Part shown: piece after piece, positions 56,242 to 64,000 of the stretch | How the letters are laid out: each line of letters opens with the position of its first letter | Position numbering within the stretch: the stretch's first letter is position 1 | The notes under the pieces: model-generated | Database searches by the model: none | What the model was told of the DNA's origin: nothing | What the model saw: the letters and a program-made list of their open reading frames with translations, nothing else | From: Calothrix sp. HK-06 | Lineage (GTDB): Bacteria; Cyanobacteriota; Cyanobacteriia; Cyanobacteriales; Nostocaceae | Length of the DNA stretch: 64,000 nt | Assembly (NCBI RefSeq): GCF_001904745.1 | Contig: NZ_MRCD01000009.1 | Coordinates: forward strand, 89,007 to 153,006 | Reading direction: 5' to 3' | Translations under genes and position numbers: made by a program

Positions 56242-56771
56242 AATTCTTCCAATAACTTCTCAACACTAGCGTTATGGTCAATAAAAGAAAATAAATGTCT
56301 ATAGCGTAGTTTACCTTCTTTATCTAAAACAAATTGTGCTGGTAACGGCGCCCCTAAAGCTTGCCCAGTTTGATACATCCGAAATAGTCTACAACTGGGG
56401 TCACTCAATAACGGCATTTTCAACCCTAAATCTTTAACTACGGTTTGGCTTTGCCTTTCATCGGTACTTGTTACCATTAATACTTCTATCCCACGATTGG
56501 TAAATTCCTCGTAATTGTCATTCAAAGCTTTGATATGTGGGAAACAAAACGGACAATACTGCTTTTCTGTAAAAATTCGAGTCAATGCCAGTAAAACAGG
56601 TTGCTTGTTACGATATTCTGACAACTTCACTACTTTACCGTTTTTGACATCCTGTAGCTGAAAGTCTGGTGTCAAAAAATTTATCAAAAGCTTATCATAT
56701 GCAGGAATGGGTAGAAAATTCCGTGCGAAACGCTCATTAAATAAACCCCTAAAATCTGTAGAAATCGCCAT
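56229..56771 (-). CDS. Peroxiredoxin-like AhpC/TSA family protein
   Basis: 180 residues. The thioredoxin fold is visible: FLTPDFQLQDVKNGKVV, then QPVLLALTRIFTEKQYCPFCFPHIK with a CPFC pair, then VLMVTSTDERQSQTVVKDL and LDKEGKLRYRHLF. The N-terminal 30 residues (FNERFARNFLPIPAYDKLL) are an extension. It may reduce peroxides or serve as a thiol-disulphide partner; the CxxC makes a thioredoxin-like role possible. The last residues GNG are encoded within the repeat at 56103-56241. Confidence 0.8.
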   Translation of the reverse strand: MAISTDFRGLFNERFARNFLPIPAYDKLLINFLTPDFQLQDVKNGKVVKLSEYRNKQPVLLALTRIFTEKQYCPFCFPHIKALNDNYEEFTNRGIEVLMVTSTDERQSQTVVKDLGLKMPLLSDPSCRLFRMYQTGQALGAPLPAQFVLDKEGKLRYRHLFSFIDHNASVEKLLEEFGNG

Positions 56772-56985
56772 ATTTATACTTAGTAAAGCATTAACTTTAA
56801 TAAATTTGTACTAATTAAAAACCACAGCTAAACACGATTTGAGCGTAGTTGGTATTCCTTGACCTGTGAATTCTCTCCAATTTGGGTAAGAATAAAGCAA
56901 GAAACTATACGTGTTTACCTGTGGTTATTTCTATGATAATTCTAAAATTTTACTCCAATATCAAAAATGGAGCTAGGACAGGCGC

Positions 56986-57579
56986 CTACACACTCGCGAA
57001 GTAGACTTTGGACTTAACAGGGTCGGGGTTCATTGTCTTGTCACCAGGTTGCCAACCAGCAGGACAAACTTCATCGGGGTGCGACTGTACGTATTGAATT
57101 GCTTGTAGTGTTCGTAATGTTTCATCAACGCTACGACCAAATGCCAAGTTGTTGATAGTCGCGTGCTGAATCGTACCATCTTTATCTATGATGAACAAAC
57201 CACGCAATGCTACACCTGCCGCAGGGTCGAGAACATTGTAAGCTGTGCTGATTTCTTTTTTGATGTCAGAAACAAGCGGGTAGTTTAGGTCACCTACTCC
57301 ACCTGACTTACGGTCTGTTTGTATCCAAGCAAGGTGCGAAAATTCACTGTCAACTGAAACACCTAGTACTTCTGTGTTGACTTTCTTGAATTCTTCGTAA
57401 CGGTCGCTGAATGCTGTAATCTCAGTTGGACAAACAAATGTAAAATCTAAGGGGTAAAAGAATAGTACGACATACTTACCGCGATAGTCGGAAAGTTTTA
57501 CTGTCTTAAATTCTTGGTCTAACACTGCTGTTGCTGTAAAGTCAGGAGCAGTTTGACCTACACGAATGCATTCTGTCAT
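56986..57579 (-). CDS. 2-Cys peroxiredoxin
   Basis: 197 residues, complete. The peroxidatic Cys50 lies in [14 protein letters not shown] and the resolving cysteine in EVCPAGW near the C-terminus. It removes hydrogen peroxide with electrons from thioredoxin and is abundant in cyanobacterial cytoplasm. The ribosome binding site GGGAG is clear. It forms no operon with the upstream redoxin-like gene, although both are on the same strand and only about 210 bases apart. Confidence 0.95.
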   Translation of the reverse strand: MTECIRVGQTAPDFTATAVLDQEFKTVKLSDYRGKYVVLFFYPLDFTFVCPTEITAFSDRYEEFKKVNTEVLGVSVDSEFSHLAWIQTDRKSGGVGDLNYPLVSDIKKEISTAYNVLDPAAGVALRGLFIIDKDGTIQHATINNLAFGRSVDETLRTLQAIQYVQSHPDEVCPAGWQPGDKTMNPDPVKSKVYFASV

Positions 57580-57723
57580 TTATTATTCTCCCTCATTGCT
57601 TACACATTTATAATCAGCGCGCACAACTTTGGTAACTTTTGCACCAATGTTACGTTCCACGCTTTACTATTTAATTACGAACTGTTACAACTATATCATA
57701 CTCATAACGATTTTGAGTAAATA

Positions 57724-59688
57724 ATGTTAGATGATTTAGATAAGCGGGAATGGTTGTTAACTAACGGTTTGGGCAGTTTTGCGAGCGGGACAATTACGGA
57801 TATCCGCACCCGGACTTACCACGGGTGGTTTTTTGCAGCTTTAAAACCACCATTAGACCGCAGTTTACTGTTATCACATTTAGAAGCGAGCTTGGAGTTA
57901 TCTGACCGTACTATACCTTTAGGTACAAACTACTGGGGAACGGGTGAGATTGAACCATCTGGATATAAGCTACTGCGTCATTTTAATATTAATCCAGTGC
58001 CAACATGGGAATGGGGAGATGCAGATTGGCGCCTTACTAGACGTTTGTTAATGCCACATGAAACTAATCGCTTATTGATTCAATACCGTTATAACGGTGT
58101 TAAGCCTGCCATATTAAGGTTAAGGTTGCTAATAGCCGACCGCGATTTTCATCGTCAGCAAAAACAGGTGCCATCTTTAAAGTTTATCGAAATGTTAGGA
58201 GTACAGCAAGTTTGTTTACAGGCAGACAATGGTGATATGGGTGTACCTTGGCATTTGCGCTGGACAAGGGGAGAATATAAGCAAGATGCTGTTTGGTACT
58301 GGAATTACAGTTTAAAAGAAGAAACCGCGCGTGGATTAGATGACAAGGAAGATTTATATAGTCCTGGTTATTTGAGTGTGGTAATGGAACCTGGAGATAC
58401 TGTTACCCTGGAAGCACGAGTTGGTTTTCCTGAAAGTTATCAAGATTATCTAACGGACGAAACTTTTGATAAAGCGGTAAGTGTCAAGCAACAACGTTTA
58501 TTGGGAATAGGGGATAAAGAATTATTAAAAGCTTGTGACCAATTTATTGTTTATCATCAATATACCAACAGTCCAACAATCATGGCTGGATATCACTGGT
58601 TTGATGATTGGGGACGAGATGCTTTGATTGCTTTGCCAGGTTTATTGTTAGTTCCTAAGCGTTATGAACTTGCCAAGCAAATTTTAAATACTTTTGGTAA
58701 TCATTGTCGTTATGGTTTAATAGCAAATCATTTACCTGTTGCAGACGGTGAAGCACTATATAACAGTGTAGATGCAGCGTTCTGGTGGATTGAAACGCTA
58801 GGGTTATATCTTGAAGCAACACATGATTGGGAATTTTTAGCTTTACAATATCCTATTGTACAGCAAATTTACAAAGCTTATATTGGTGGTACTCGCTACA
58901 ATATACATGTGGATTCTACTGATGGATTAGTCAGTTGGGATAATCAAAGTGTACCATTAACTTGGATGGATGCGGTAGTTGACGGGCGCCCCGTTACACC
59001 ACGTCGAGGTAAACCAGTAGAAGTTAATGCGCTGTGGTATTCTGTTTTGTGTTGGACATCACGATGGGCAGAAATTCTGAGCGAATTACCCGACCTACCA
59101 AACATTGATTATAAAGAACAAAGGCGCCTAGCGAAACAGTCAAGACGTTATGCAATGCAAGCAGAGTCAGTAAAAATATCACTACAAAAATATTGGAATT
59201 CTAACTTGGGCTATCTTTACGACACAATAGAACCAGATGACCGTCGTAATTCTCAAATACGACCAAATGCCGTATTAGCATTATCATTTGCTCATTGTGG
59301 ATTTACGCAGCTACAAGGGCAACAAATATTAGAAGTAGCACGTACACGTTTATTAACACCATATGGTCTTCGTAGTCTTGACCCACTAGACCCTGATTAT
59401 ATTGGTAAATACGCAGGCAATCAACAACAGCGTGATTATGCATATCATCAAGGTACAGTATGGTGCTGGTTAATTGGTAGTTTTATTCGAGCTTGGCAAA
59501 GATTTCATCCAGATGAACCATTACGCTTTTCATTTTCACCCTTACTTGAACACTTTACCTCTCAAGCATGTATTAATTCGATTTCAGAAATCTTCGATGG
59601 TGATGAACCATATACACCAAGAGGAGCAATAGCACAAGCTAAATCTGTCGCTGAAGTCATGCGAAGTCTATATAAAAGTCATCATTGA
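57724..59688 (+). CDS. Glycogen debranching enzyme, GH133-like
   Basis: 654 residues, no signal peptide. The N-terminal domain starts LLTNGLGSFASGTITDIRTR, and the catalytic (alpha/alpha)6-barrel contains YHWFDDWGRDALIALPGLLL, IANHLPVADGEALYNSVDAA and YGLRSLDPLDPDY. This fits amylo-alpha-1,6-glucosidase, which hydrolyses alpha-1,6 branches of glycogen, as one of the cyanobacterial routes to release storage glucose. No other glycogen gene is adjacent. Confidence 0.88.
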   Translation: MLDDLDKREWLLTNGLGSFASGTITDIRTRTYHGWFFAALKPPLDRSLLLSHLEASLELSDRTIPLGTNYWGTGEIEPSGYKLLRHFNINPVPTWEWGDADWRLTRRLLMPHETNRLLIQYRYNGVKPAILRLRLLIADRDFHRQQKQVPSLKFIEMLGVQQVCLQADNGDMGVPWHLRWTRGEYKQDAVWYWNYSLKEETARGLDDKEDLYSPGYLSVVMEPGDTVTLEARVGFPESYQDYLTDETFDKAVSVKQQRLLGIGDKELLKACDQFIVYHQYTNSPTIMAGYHWFDDWGRDALIALPGLLLVPKRYELAKQILNTFGNHCRYGLIANHLPVADGEALYNSVDAAFWWIETLGLYLEATHDWEFLALQYPIVQQIYKAYIGGTRYNIHVDSTDGLVSWDNQSVPLTWMDAVVDGRPVTPRRGKPVEVNALWYSVLCWTSRWAEILSELPDLPNIDYKEQRRLAKQSRRYAMQAESVKISLQKYWNSNLGYLYDTIEPDDRRNSQIRPNAVLALSFAHCGFTQLQGQQILEVARTRLLTPYGLRSLDPLDPDYIGKYAGNQQQRDYAYHQGTVWCWLIGSFIRAWQRFHPDEPLRFSFSPLLEHFTSQACINSISEIFDGDEPYTPRGAIAQAKSVAEVMRSLYKSHH

Positions 59689-60637
59689 CTTACACAAGCT
59701 AGTAGGTTGGTACGCTTACACGTAACCCAACATAATTATTAACCCACATTCCGCACTCCCAAATGTAGCGTAAAATATTACAGAATTTATTTATATACTT
59801 AAGTTAAAATACTTAGAGCATTTAAGTAAGCGGCTCTTGCGTACAAAGCGCGTGCTAAATGTAGTTGAAAATATCTTGAAATCTTTACCGGGCTTTTCTT
59901 ACAGCTATTATTACTTTCAAAACGGTATTACTTACTTAAATTGAAACTATAAGTACCTCTAAGCCTTGTAAATAAAGCATATTTAGAGATTTTACTGAAA
60001 ATTTAGCACGCTATATACGAAAGAACCTAAAAGCAATCATGAATGATTTAACTGACTGCATATGGTCTTCGAGAGTCATAGCGAAAATCCTCTTCTTTGT
60101 TCGTGTGATTGAGTTTCAGCCATAATCGCGCTTCTTCCACTCACAAAGATTTACATATCCACATAAATCATCTTGAGTAGCGATAAACTTGGTTTCCGTG
60201 TAGGCGCCTAGTTCTAAAACAAACTATTTCTCAGGGAAAGCTAGTTATGCACTATTCAAGAATTTCTTTTATATCTATATATGTTGTTCCTCCCCACTCC
60301 TATAGTTGTTCTGGTCTATATATTTATCTCCAGGATTAGAGGAGAGATTTATGCACGAACTCCAAAAAGCATAAAATATTTACATTTTGTTACAAAAAAG
60401 GTTTTAAATTATTGTAGGTTGGTGTCGAGGAACGAGACCGATTGGCGATTGGCTGCTTTATCCACTCGTTTTTGCCGTCGTTGTAGGCGCCGATCTGCTG
60501 ATGACGTGCATAGACTTCTGGCTTTAGTTATTGTGCAGATGAGGAACGACTATCCTCACAAGTTCCTCAAATTATTGTCATACAACTTAATTACAGGATG
60601 AACTGATGAATCTAGAATAAATCAAGGAATTTCCGGT
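59689..60637. other. Long intergenic region with nested inverted repeats
   Basis: 949 bases. Between 59810 and 60010 several arms pair: 59812-59818 with 59957-59963, 59822-59830 with 59931-59939, 59865-59870 with 59915-59920, and CGTGCTAAAT at 59851-59860 with ATTTAGCACG at 60001-60010, which crosses the others. It may encode a structured RNA or be a decayed repeat element. An open frame at 60281-60601 has a basic, low-complexity product and is not called. A TAGGCGCCTA palindrome lies near 60201. Confidence 0.45.
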
Positions 60638-61165
60638 ATGTTTCACAAAATATTGGTTGCAATTGATAATTCTGATACTTACCAGCCAGTTTTAGCTAAA
60701 GGTATATCACTAGCAAAGTTAACCGCTGCGAATTTAATGTTACTTAACGTAATATCACCTTTCAATGAACAGTATCCTTATCCCACATATATATATCCTA
60801 GTACTATTGTTCCGGCTGTGCATGTAGAAGCAGTGCAAGAATACATGAAACAATGGGAGAAACTTAAACAAGACAGAAATGATTTTTTAAGTCAACTTTG
60901 TCAGCAAGCAAGAGACTTTAGTATAAATGCTGAATTTACACTTTCATTTGGTGACCCAGGTCAAATGATTTGTGAAATAGCTCGTAATTGGAATGCTGAT
61001 TTAATTATTATTGGTCGTAGAGGTCGTACTGGATTAAGTGAGTTATTTTTGGGTAGTGTTAGTAATTATGTATTGCACCATGCTTCTTGCTCTATTTTAA
61101 CAGTACAACAACCAATAAAAGTTGATTCTGAAGAAGCGCAACAATTACAAACAACTTCTGTTTAA
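60638..61165 (+). CDS. Universal stress protein (UspA family)
   Basis: 175 residues. It begins MFHKILVAIDNSDTYQPVL, and the ATP-binding motif GxxG-x9-G(S/N) is present as IGRRGRTGLSELFLGSVSNYV near the C-terminus. An insertion between strand 2 and helix 2 (PYPTYIYPSTIVP) is longer than usual. It binds nucleotides and responds to stress; exact targets are unknown. AAGGAAT serves as ribosome binding site. It converges on the NACHT gene. Confidence 0.9.
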   Translation: MFHKILVAIDNSDTYQPVLAKGISLAKLTAANLMLLNVISPFNEQYPYPTYIYPSTIVPAVHVEAVQEYMKQWEKLKQDRNDFLSQLCQQARDFSINAEFTLSFGDPGQMICEIARNWNADLIIIGRRGRTGLSELFLGSVSNYVLHHASCSILTVQQPIKVDSEEAQQLQTTSV

Positions 61166-61195
61166 TGAATATTGCTATAGTTGATAAAGAGGACT

Positions 61196-63514
61196 TTATT
61201 GCCATTCTCTGTCTTCAAGTTCACTAGTAGGTAACAACAAAGTTGCTTCAATTTCCTGCTTGATAGCAGGTGTCACTTCACAATTGCTATTTAGGCAATC
61301 GAGCAGTAACTGATTGGCTCCGTAGTAGCGTTGCAGCAGTTGTTGTTGCTCTTGGCTAAACTGCCAGCGGTGGCTAATATTACGATAATTAATGATTGCT
61401 GTTTTTAACTGTTCAACCCAGATTTGGGAATGTGTCTGCCACCAAACCTGAAATTTTTCTCGGTTTTGATTTGGATTCGGCAATTGCTCGCTAAGTTGTT
61501 GCAAGGATTTATGGAGTCCAGCATCAAGTACAATACCCAAAATGTTCGAGAGAGCATCTCTACAGGCGTGTCCATAGGCAAAGTCCTGGCTGCTGTAAAT
61601 AGCACATTCTACCAAGTTATCTAACGCCGCATCCAGAAACATCCCCTGGTCAAGGGTGCAAGCAAGGGTAAAGTGAGAAGCTATGTGAGGAGTCTGGGCA
61701 AGGGCAAGGTAAAATGCGCGGGCACTCGCAACCTTTGGTTGCTTGAGAGTAGTACGAGATTTTTGGCTTGCCCACGTCAAAAATTCTTGTAGGTAAGGGT
61801 CTTGGGCGACTAGTGCATCAATGTGTTGCTTCATTAACTGTACTAGCCCGTCAGCACTCCTTAGCATAGCAGCGGTCAACAAGAATATTTCGCGCCAATG
61901 AGGATCACTGATGTGACTGACCAATCCTCCCAAAGCTTGCTCCAATGCTTGTAGGTTATGGCTAGCAACAATTTTTCTAGCCGTGAAGTATTCGTGAAAT
62001 GCTAGATAAGAGAAGGAGAAAATTCCCTGTGCCCGTTCTGTGAGTAGCCCATGTTGAGACTCTATCGCTTTCAACACCGCTTTACTTTCCAGTTGCAGTT
62101 CCTCTGGATCGGTTGGCATCTCAGGTAGATTACGAATATAGTCACCAATGTATTGCTCAATAATGCGCTGTTCAAAAAAATATTGGCCCTCCTTAAAGGT
62201 TGCCGCTGCAATCTGACTGAACAACTTGAGCTTTTGTGGTAACAAAAACCCTCGATAAGCGTTATCCCTTTCAACACCTCTAGCTTCATCCCATTTGCCT
62301 AAAAGAATATCTAGTCCTTGCTTGTAAAACTCAGTCCGCTTAGTTGGAAATTTTTTCTGACCGTCGAACACCCAACAGGCAAGATGCAGAAACAGGGGTG
62401 TGATAATAAGTTGCCGAAATTGCCAGTTTTCAGGTTCGTCCAGCTTCTGAATAAACTTAATAGACTGTGCTTGCCCATCTTGAGTGTTTGTTTTGGTAAA
62501 TGCCACAAACCATTTTTTGGCAAAGCTAATGATTTGTTCTTGGGTAAATGGAGCAATTTCAACATCGGTAAAGCCTAGAAGCGCCAGCTTTTGGGCCGCC
62601 GTTCGACAGGTCGTCACAAACCTATTTTTGTGATACTTGTCCGAAAATCTGCGAATTTCTCTTAATACAGCATTATTTTCTTGGTTAATAACTTCATCCA
62701 TGCCATCAAGCAACAGCAAAACTCTGCCTGCACCAAGTAAGGTTTCAATGATTGACGGGTCTTCTATTTTGGACGTGAGAAACTCCTGCGAGATATAGTT
62801 TAATAAGCTTAACTCACCGTGTCCCCGTGATTCTTCAGCGAAATTTCTTAGTACGATGAAAACAGGAATCTGGTTTGCTGCGAAGGCGCCGAGGTTACAC
62901 TGAATAGCGAGATGTTGCAAAAAGGTGGTTTTACCTACCCCAGGTTTACCTAACACTCTGAGTTTGGAGAAGGTTTCGACTGCCTGCGTACCCGGTATTT
63001 GTTTCTGGTCAATCTCACCTTTGCCAAAGCGGTCAAATTCCTCGATATTAAAATTTTGTAGTTCAGATATTTCTAACCACTGTTGGCTAGCAATTTCCTC
63101 CAAAATATTGACATCAATATATATGTCATCTATCGCAATCGGATGACCGACGTCTAGCAACTGCAAGATACCACACTGGTCTTGAATTTTTTCCTGGCGT
63201 TGTGAGCGCACTTGTTGCACTAAGAGATCAATATCTGAGACAGGAGTCTGAGCGACTTCTCCAGGATGGGAAAATTCGGCAGGGGGATCAACAGCTATAT
63301 CCCGCCAATTCAATTCCAATATTGAACAAATTTCCAGAAATATATGACGCTCGACCGGGCGCCCAGAGAAAAACCGCCAAATGGGCTGTCGAGTCTTCAA
63401 GCCAACTTCCCATGCTAAACTCTCCTGAGTCCACCCCTTGCTAGCAAACGCTCTTTTAGCGTGTTGAATTCCAATGTGTGATGCTTGGAGTGAGCGTTTG
63501 ACCATAACATACAA
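61196..63514 (-). CDS. HTH-NACHT-SNaCT protein, bacterial NLR-like (bNACHT)
   Basis: 772 residues. An XRE-like helix-turn-helix (about 15-75) has SKGWTQESLAWEVGLKTRQP. The NACHT NTPase has Walker A GKPGVGKTT at 189-197 and Walker B VLLLLDGMDEV at 265-275, then winged-helix and helical parts (TRTEFYKQGLDILLGKWDEA; FSYLAFHEYFTARKI). The last 45 residues (YYGANQLLLDCLNSNCEV, then IEATLLLP) fit the short NACHT-associated C-terminal (SNaCT) domain. NACHT proteins of this type give phage resistance in other bacteria. No effector domain is visible. Its role in this host is inference. Confidence 0.85.
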   Translation of the reverse strand: MYVMVKRSLQASHIGIQHAKRAFASKGWTQESLAWEVGLKTRQPIWRFFSGRPVERHIFLEICSILELNWRDIAVDPPAEFSHPGEVAQTPVSDIDLLVQQVRSQRQEKIQDQCGILQLLDVGHPIAIDDIYIDVNILEEIASQQWLEISELQNFNIEEFDRFGKGEIDQKQIPGTQAVETFSKLRVLGKPGVGKTTFLQHLAIQCNLGAFAANQIPVFIVLRNFAEESRGHGELSLLNYISQEFLTSKIEDPSIIETLLGAGRVLLLLDGMDEVINQENNAVLREIRRFSDKYHKNRFVTTCRTAAQKLALLGFTDVEIAPFTQEQIISFAKKWFVAFTKTNTQDGQAQSIKFIQKLDEPENWQFRQLIITPLFLHLACWVFDGQKKFPTKRTEFYKQGLDILLGKWDEARGVERDNAYRGFLLPQKLKLFSQIAAATFKEGQYFFEQRIIEQYIGDYIRNLPEMPTDPEELQLESKAVLKAIESQHGLLTERAQGIFSFSYLAFHEYFTARKIVASHNLQALEQALGGLVSHISDPHWREIFLLTAAMLRSADGLVQLMKQHIDALVAQDPYLQEFLTWASQKSRTTLKQPKVASARAFYLALAQTPHIASHFTLACTLDQGMFLDAALDNLVECAIYSSQDFAYGHACRDALSNILGIVLDAGLHKSLQQLSEQLPNPNQNREKFQVWWQTHSQIWVEQLKTAIINYRNISHRWQFSQEQQQLLQRYYGANQLLLDCLNSNCEVTPAIKQEIEATLLLPTSELEDREWQ

Positions 63515-64000
63515 AACTCATAATAAAAGCTTTTAACTTAAATTTTTATTAAAACTATAGATTTCATAGATTTTTTGATGTTATTGAAAATCCGCTCAAC
63601 TTAAATCATACAAAAGTAATAGATTCATTCTAATTTCATTCAAATCAAACCATTCACAATTGAACTGTACTGATAATTCGAGGTACAGGCAGGAATACAT
63701 TCTGTCTGAATACCCTATGGAGATTAACTTTTAAGCTTCTATGTATGAGTTAACGCTTATAAATGACAAGTGATATTGAGGTATTCTTAACTTTTATAAA
63801 TTTTTGTAACGAATTCAACCAATATCACTTTATTTCATACTCCTTATACTATTCTAAGCTTTGCCAAGACTTGATCTCAAGCACCCATCTGTCATGCTGG
63901 AGGAGTATAAATTCACAGTTTCTCTATGAACACTGGTTAGCTCTTTAGAGCGACGACAGTAAATAATAATCTTATTACGATAAATATAAGATAGCAATAT
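63515..64000. other. AT-rich region upstream of the NACHT gene
   Basis: 486 bases with no convincing gene. A 61-codon frame at 63763-63948 is probably chance. The segment just before the NACHT start should hold its promoter; I see only long A/T tracts. The window ends here. Confidence 0.4.

Noticed and set aside
60281..60601. 106-codon frame in the long gap before the universal stress gene
   Set aside because: Its basic, Arg-rich, low-complexity product and lack of a ribosome binding site make it doubtful.
63763..63948. 61-codon frame at the window end
   Set aside because: AT-rich, no family likeness and no start signal.

Overview
The window is an AT-rich stretch of chromosome from a filamentous, probably heterocyst-forming (Nostocales-type) cyanobacterium. 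The evidence is a full-length sucrose synthase, a CrtD-type carotenoid C-3',4' desaturase, WD40 and pentapeptide-repeat proteins, a Ser/Thr kinase fused to a WD40 propeller, AAA-like/GGDEF proteins, a DUF1517 protein, partial ebo genes, and several families of short interspersed palindromes. The usual cyanobacterial palindrome HIP1 (GCGATCGC) was not seen. Instead the hexamer GGCGCC occurs about 107 times by hand count, roughly 30-fold above chance, and looks like an alternate HIP.

Layout. 0-5 kb: a lysozyme-like hypothetical, a kinase-WD40 fusion and a membrane-anchored WD40 protein, all on the minus strand. 5-9.8 kb: remnant of an ATPase gene, a MazF/PemK-like toxin without a visible antitoxin, crtD, a Kelch-like protein, a lipoprotein and a broken Uma2-type gene. 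9.8-13 kb: a membrane-anchored helical-repeat protein and the redox chaperone Hsp33. 13-16.5 kb: three related AAA-like genes, only one intact (fused to a degenerate GGDEF domain), then a fatty acid hydroxylase. 16.6-23 kb: an MFS transporter, a carotenoid oxygenase, a histidine phosphatase and a frameshifted M14 deacylase. 23-28 kb: era, a TrmH-family methyltransferase, murA, an M48 peptidase and two tRNA-Leu genes. 29-32 kb: susA, a 38-residue membrane protein and tRNA-His. 32-43 kb: a frameshifted pentapeptide/TPR gene, a DUF1517 protein, a WD40 protein, a large metzincin protease, a pentapeptide protein and aroB. 43-51 kb: a collapsed hybrid kinase, a CusRS-like two-component pair, eboDEF and a PadR regulator with a tandem operator. 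51-64 kb: a sensor kinase with an internal stop, mrdA (PBP2), two peroxiredoxin-type proteins, a glycogen debranching enzyme, a universal stress protein and an HTH-NACHT-SNaCT protein of the bacterial NLR-like (bNACHT) class.

Housekeeping and accessory functions are interleaved. Cell-wall genes (murA, mrdA), translation and RNA genes (era, TrmH, three tRNAs), carbon storage and cleavage (susA, debranching enzyme), carotenoid metabolism (crtD, carotenoid oxygenase) and redox defence (Hsp33, peroxiredoxins) appear intact. Signalling and accessory genes are often broken: at least seven loci carry a truncation, frameshift or internal stop. This means either active gene decay or sequencing or assembly errors, and read-level checks would separate the two.

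Most convergent gene pairs are separated by palindromic repeats. Three families stand out: tandem ACGGAT inverted repeats, AGAAACCNGGTTTCT palindromes, and GTAGAGACG...ACATGT...CGTCTCTAC palindromes. They look like recruited bidirectional terminators, and some have supplied the last codons of neighbouring genes.
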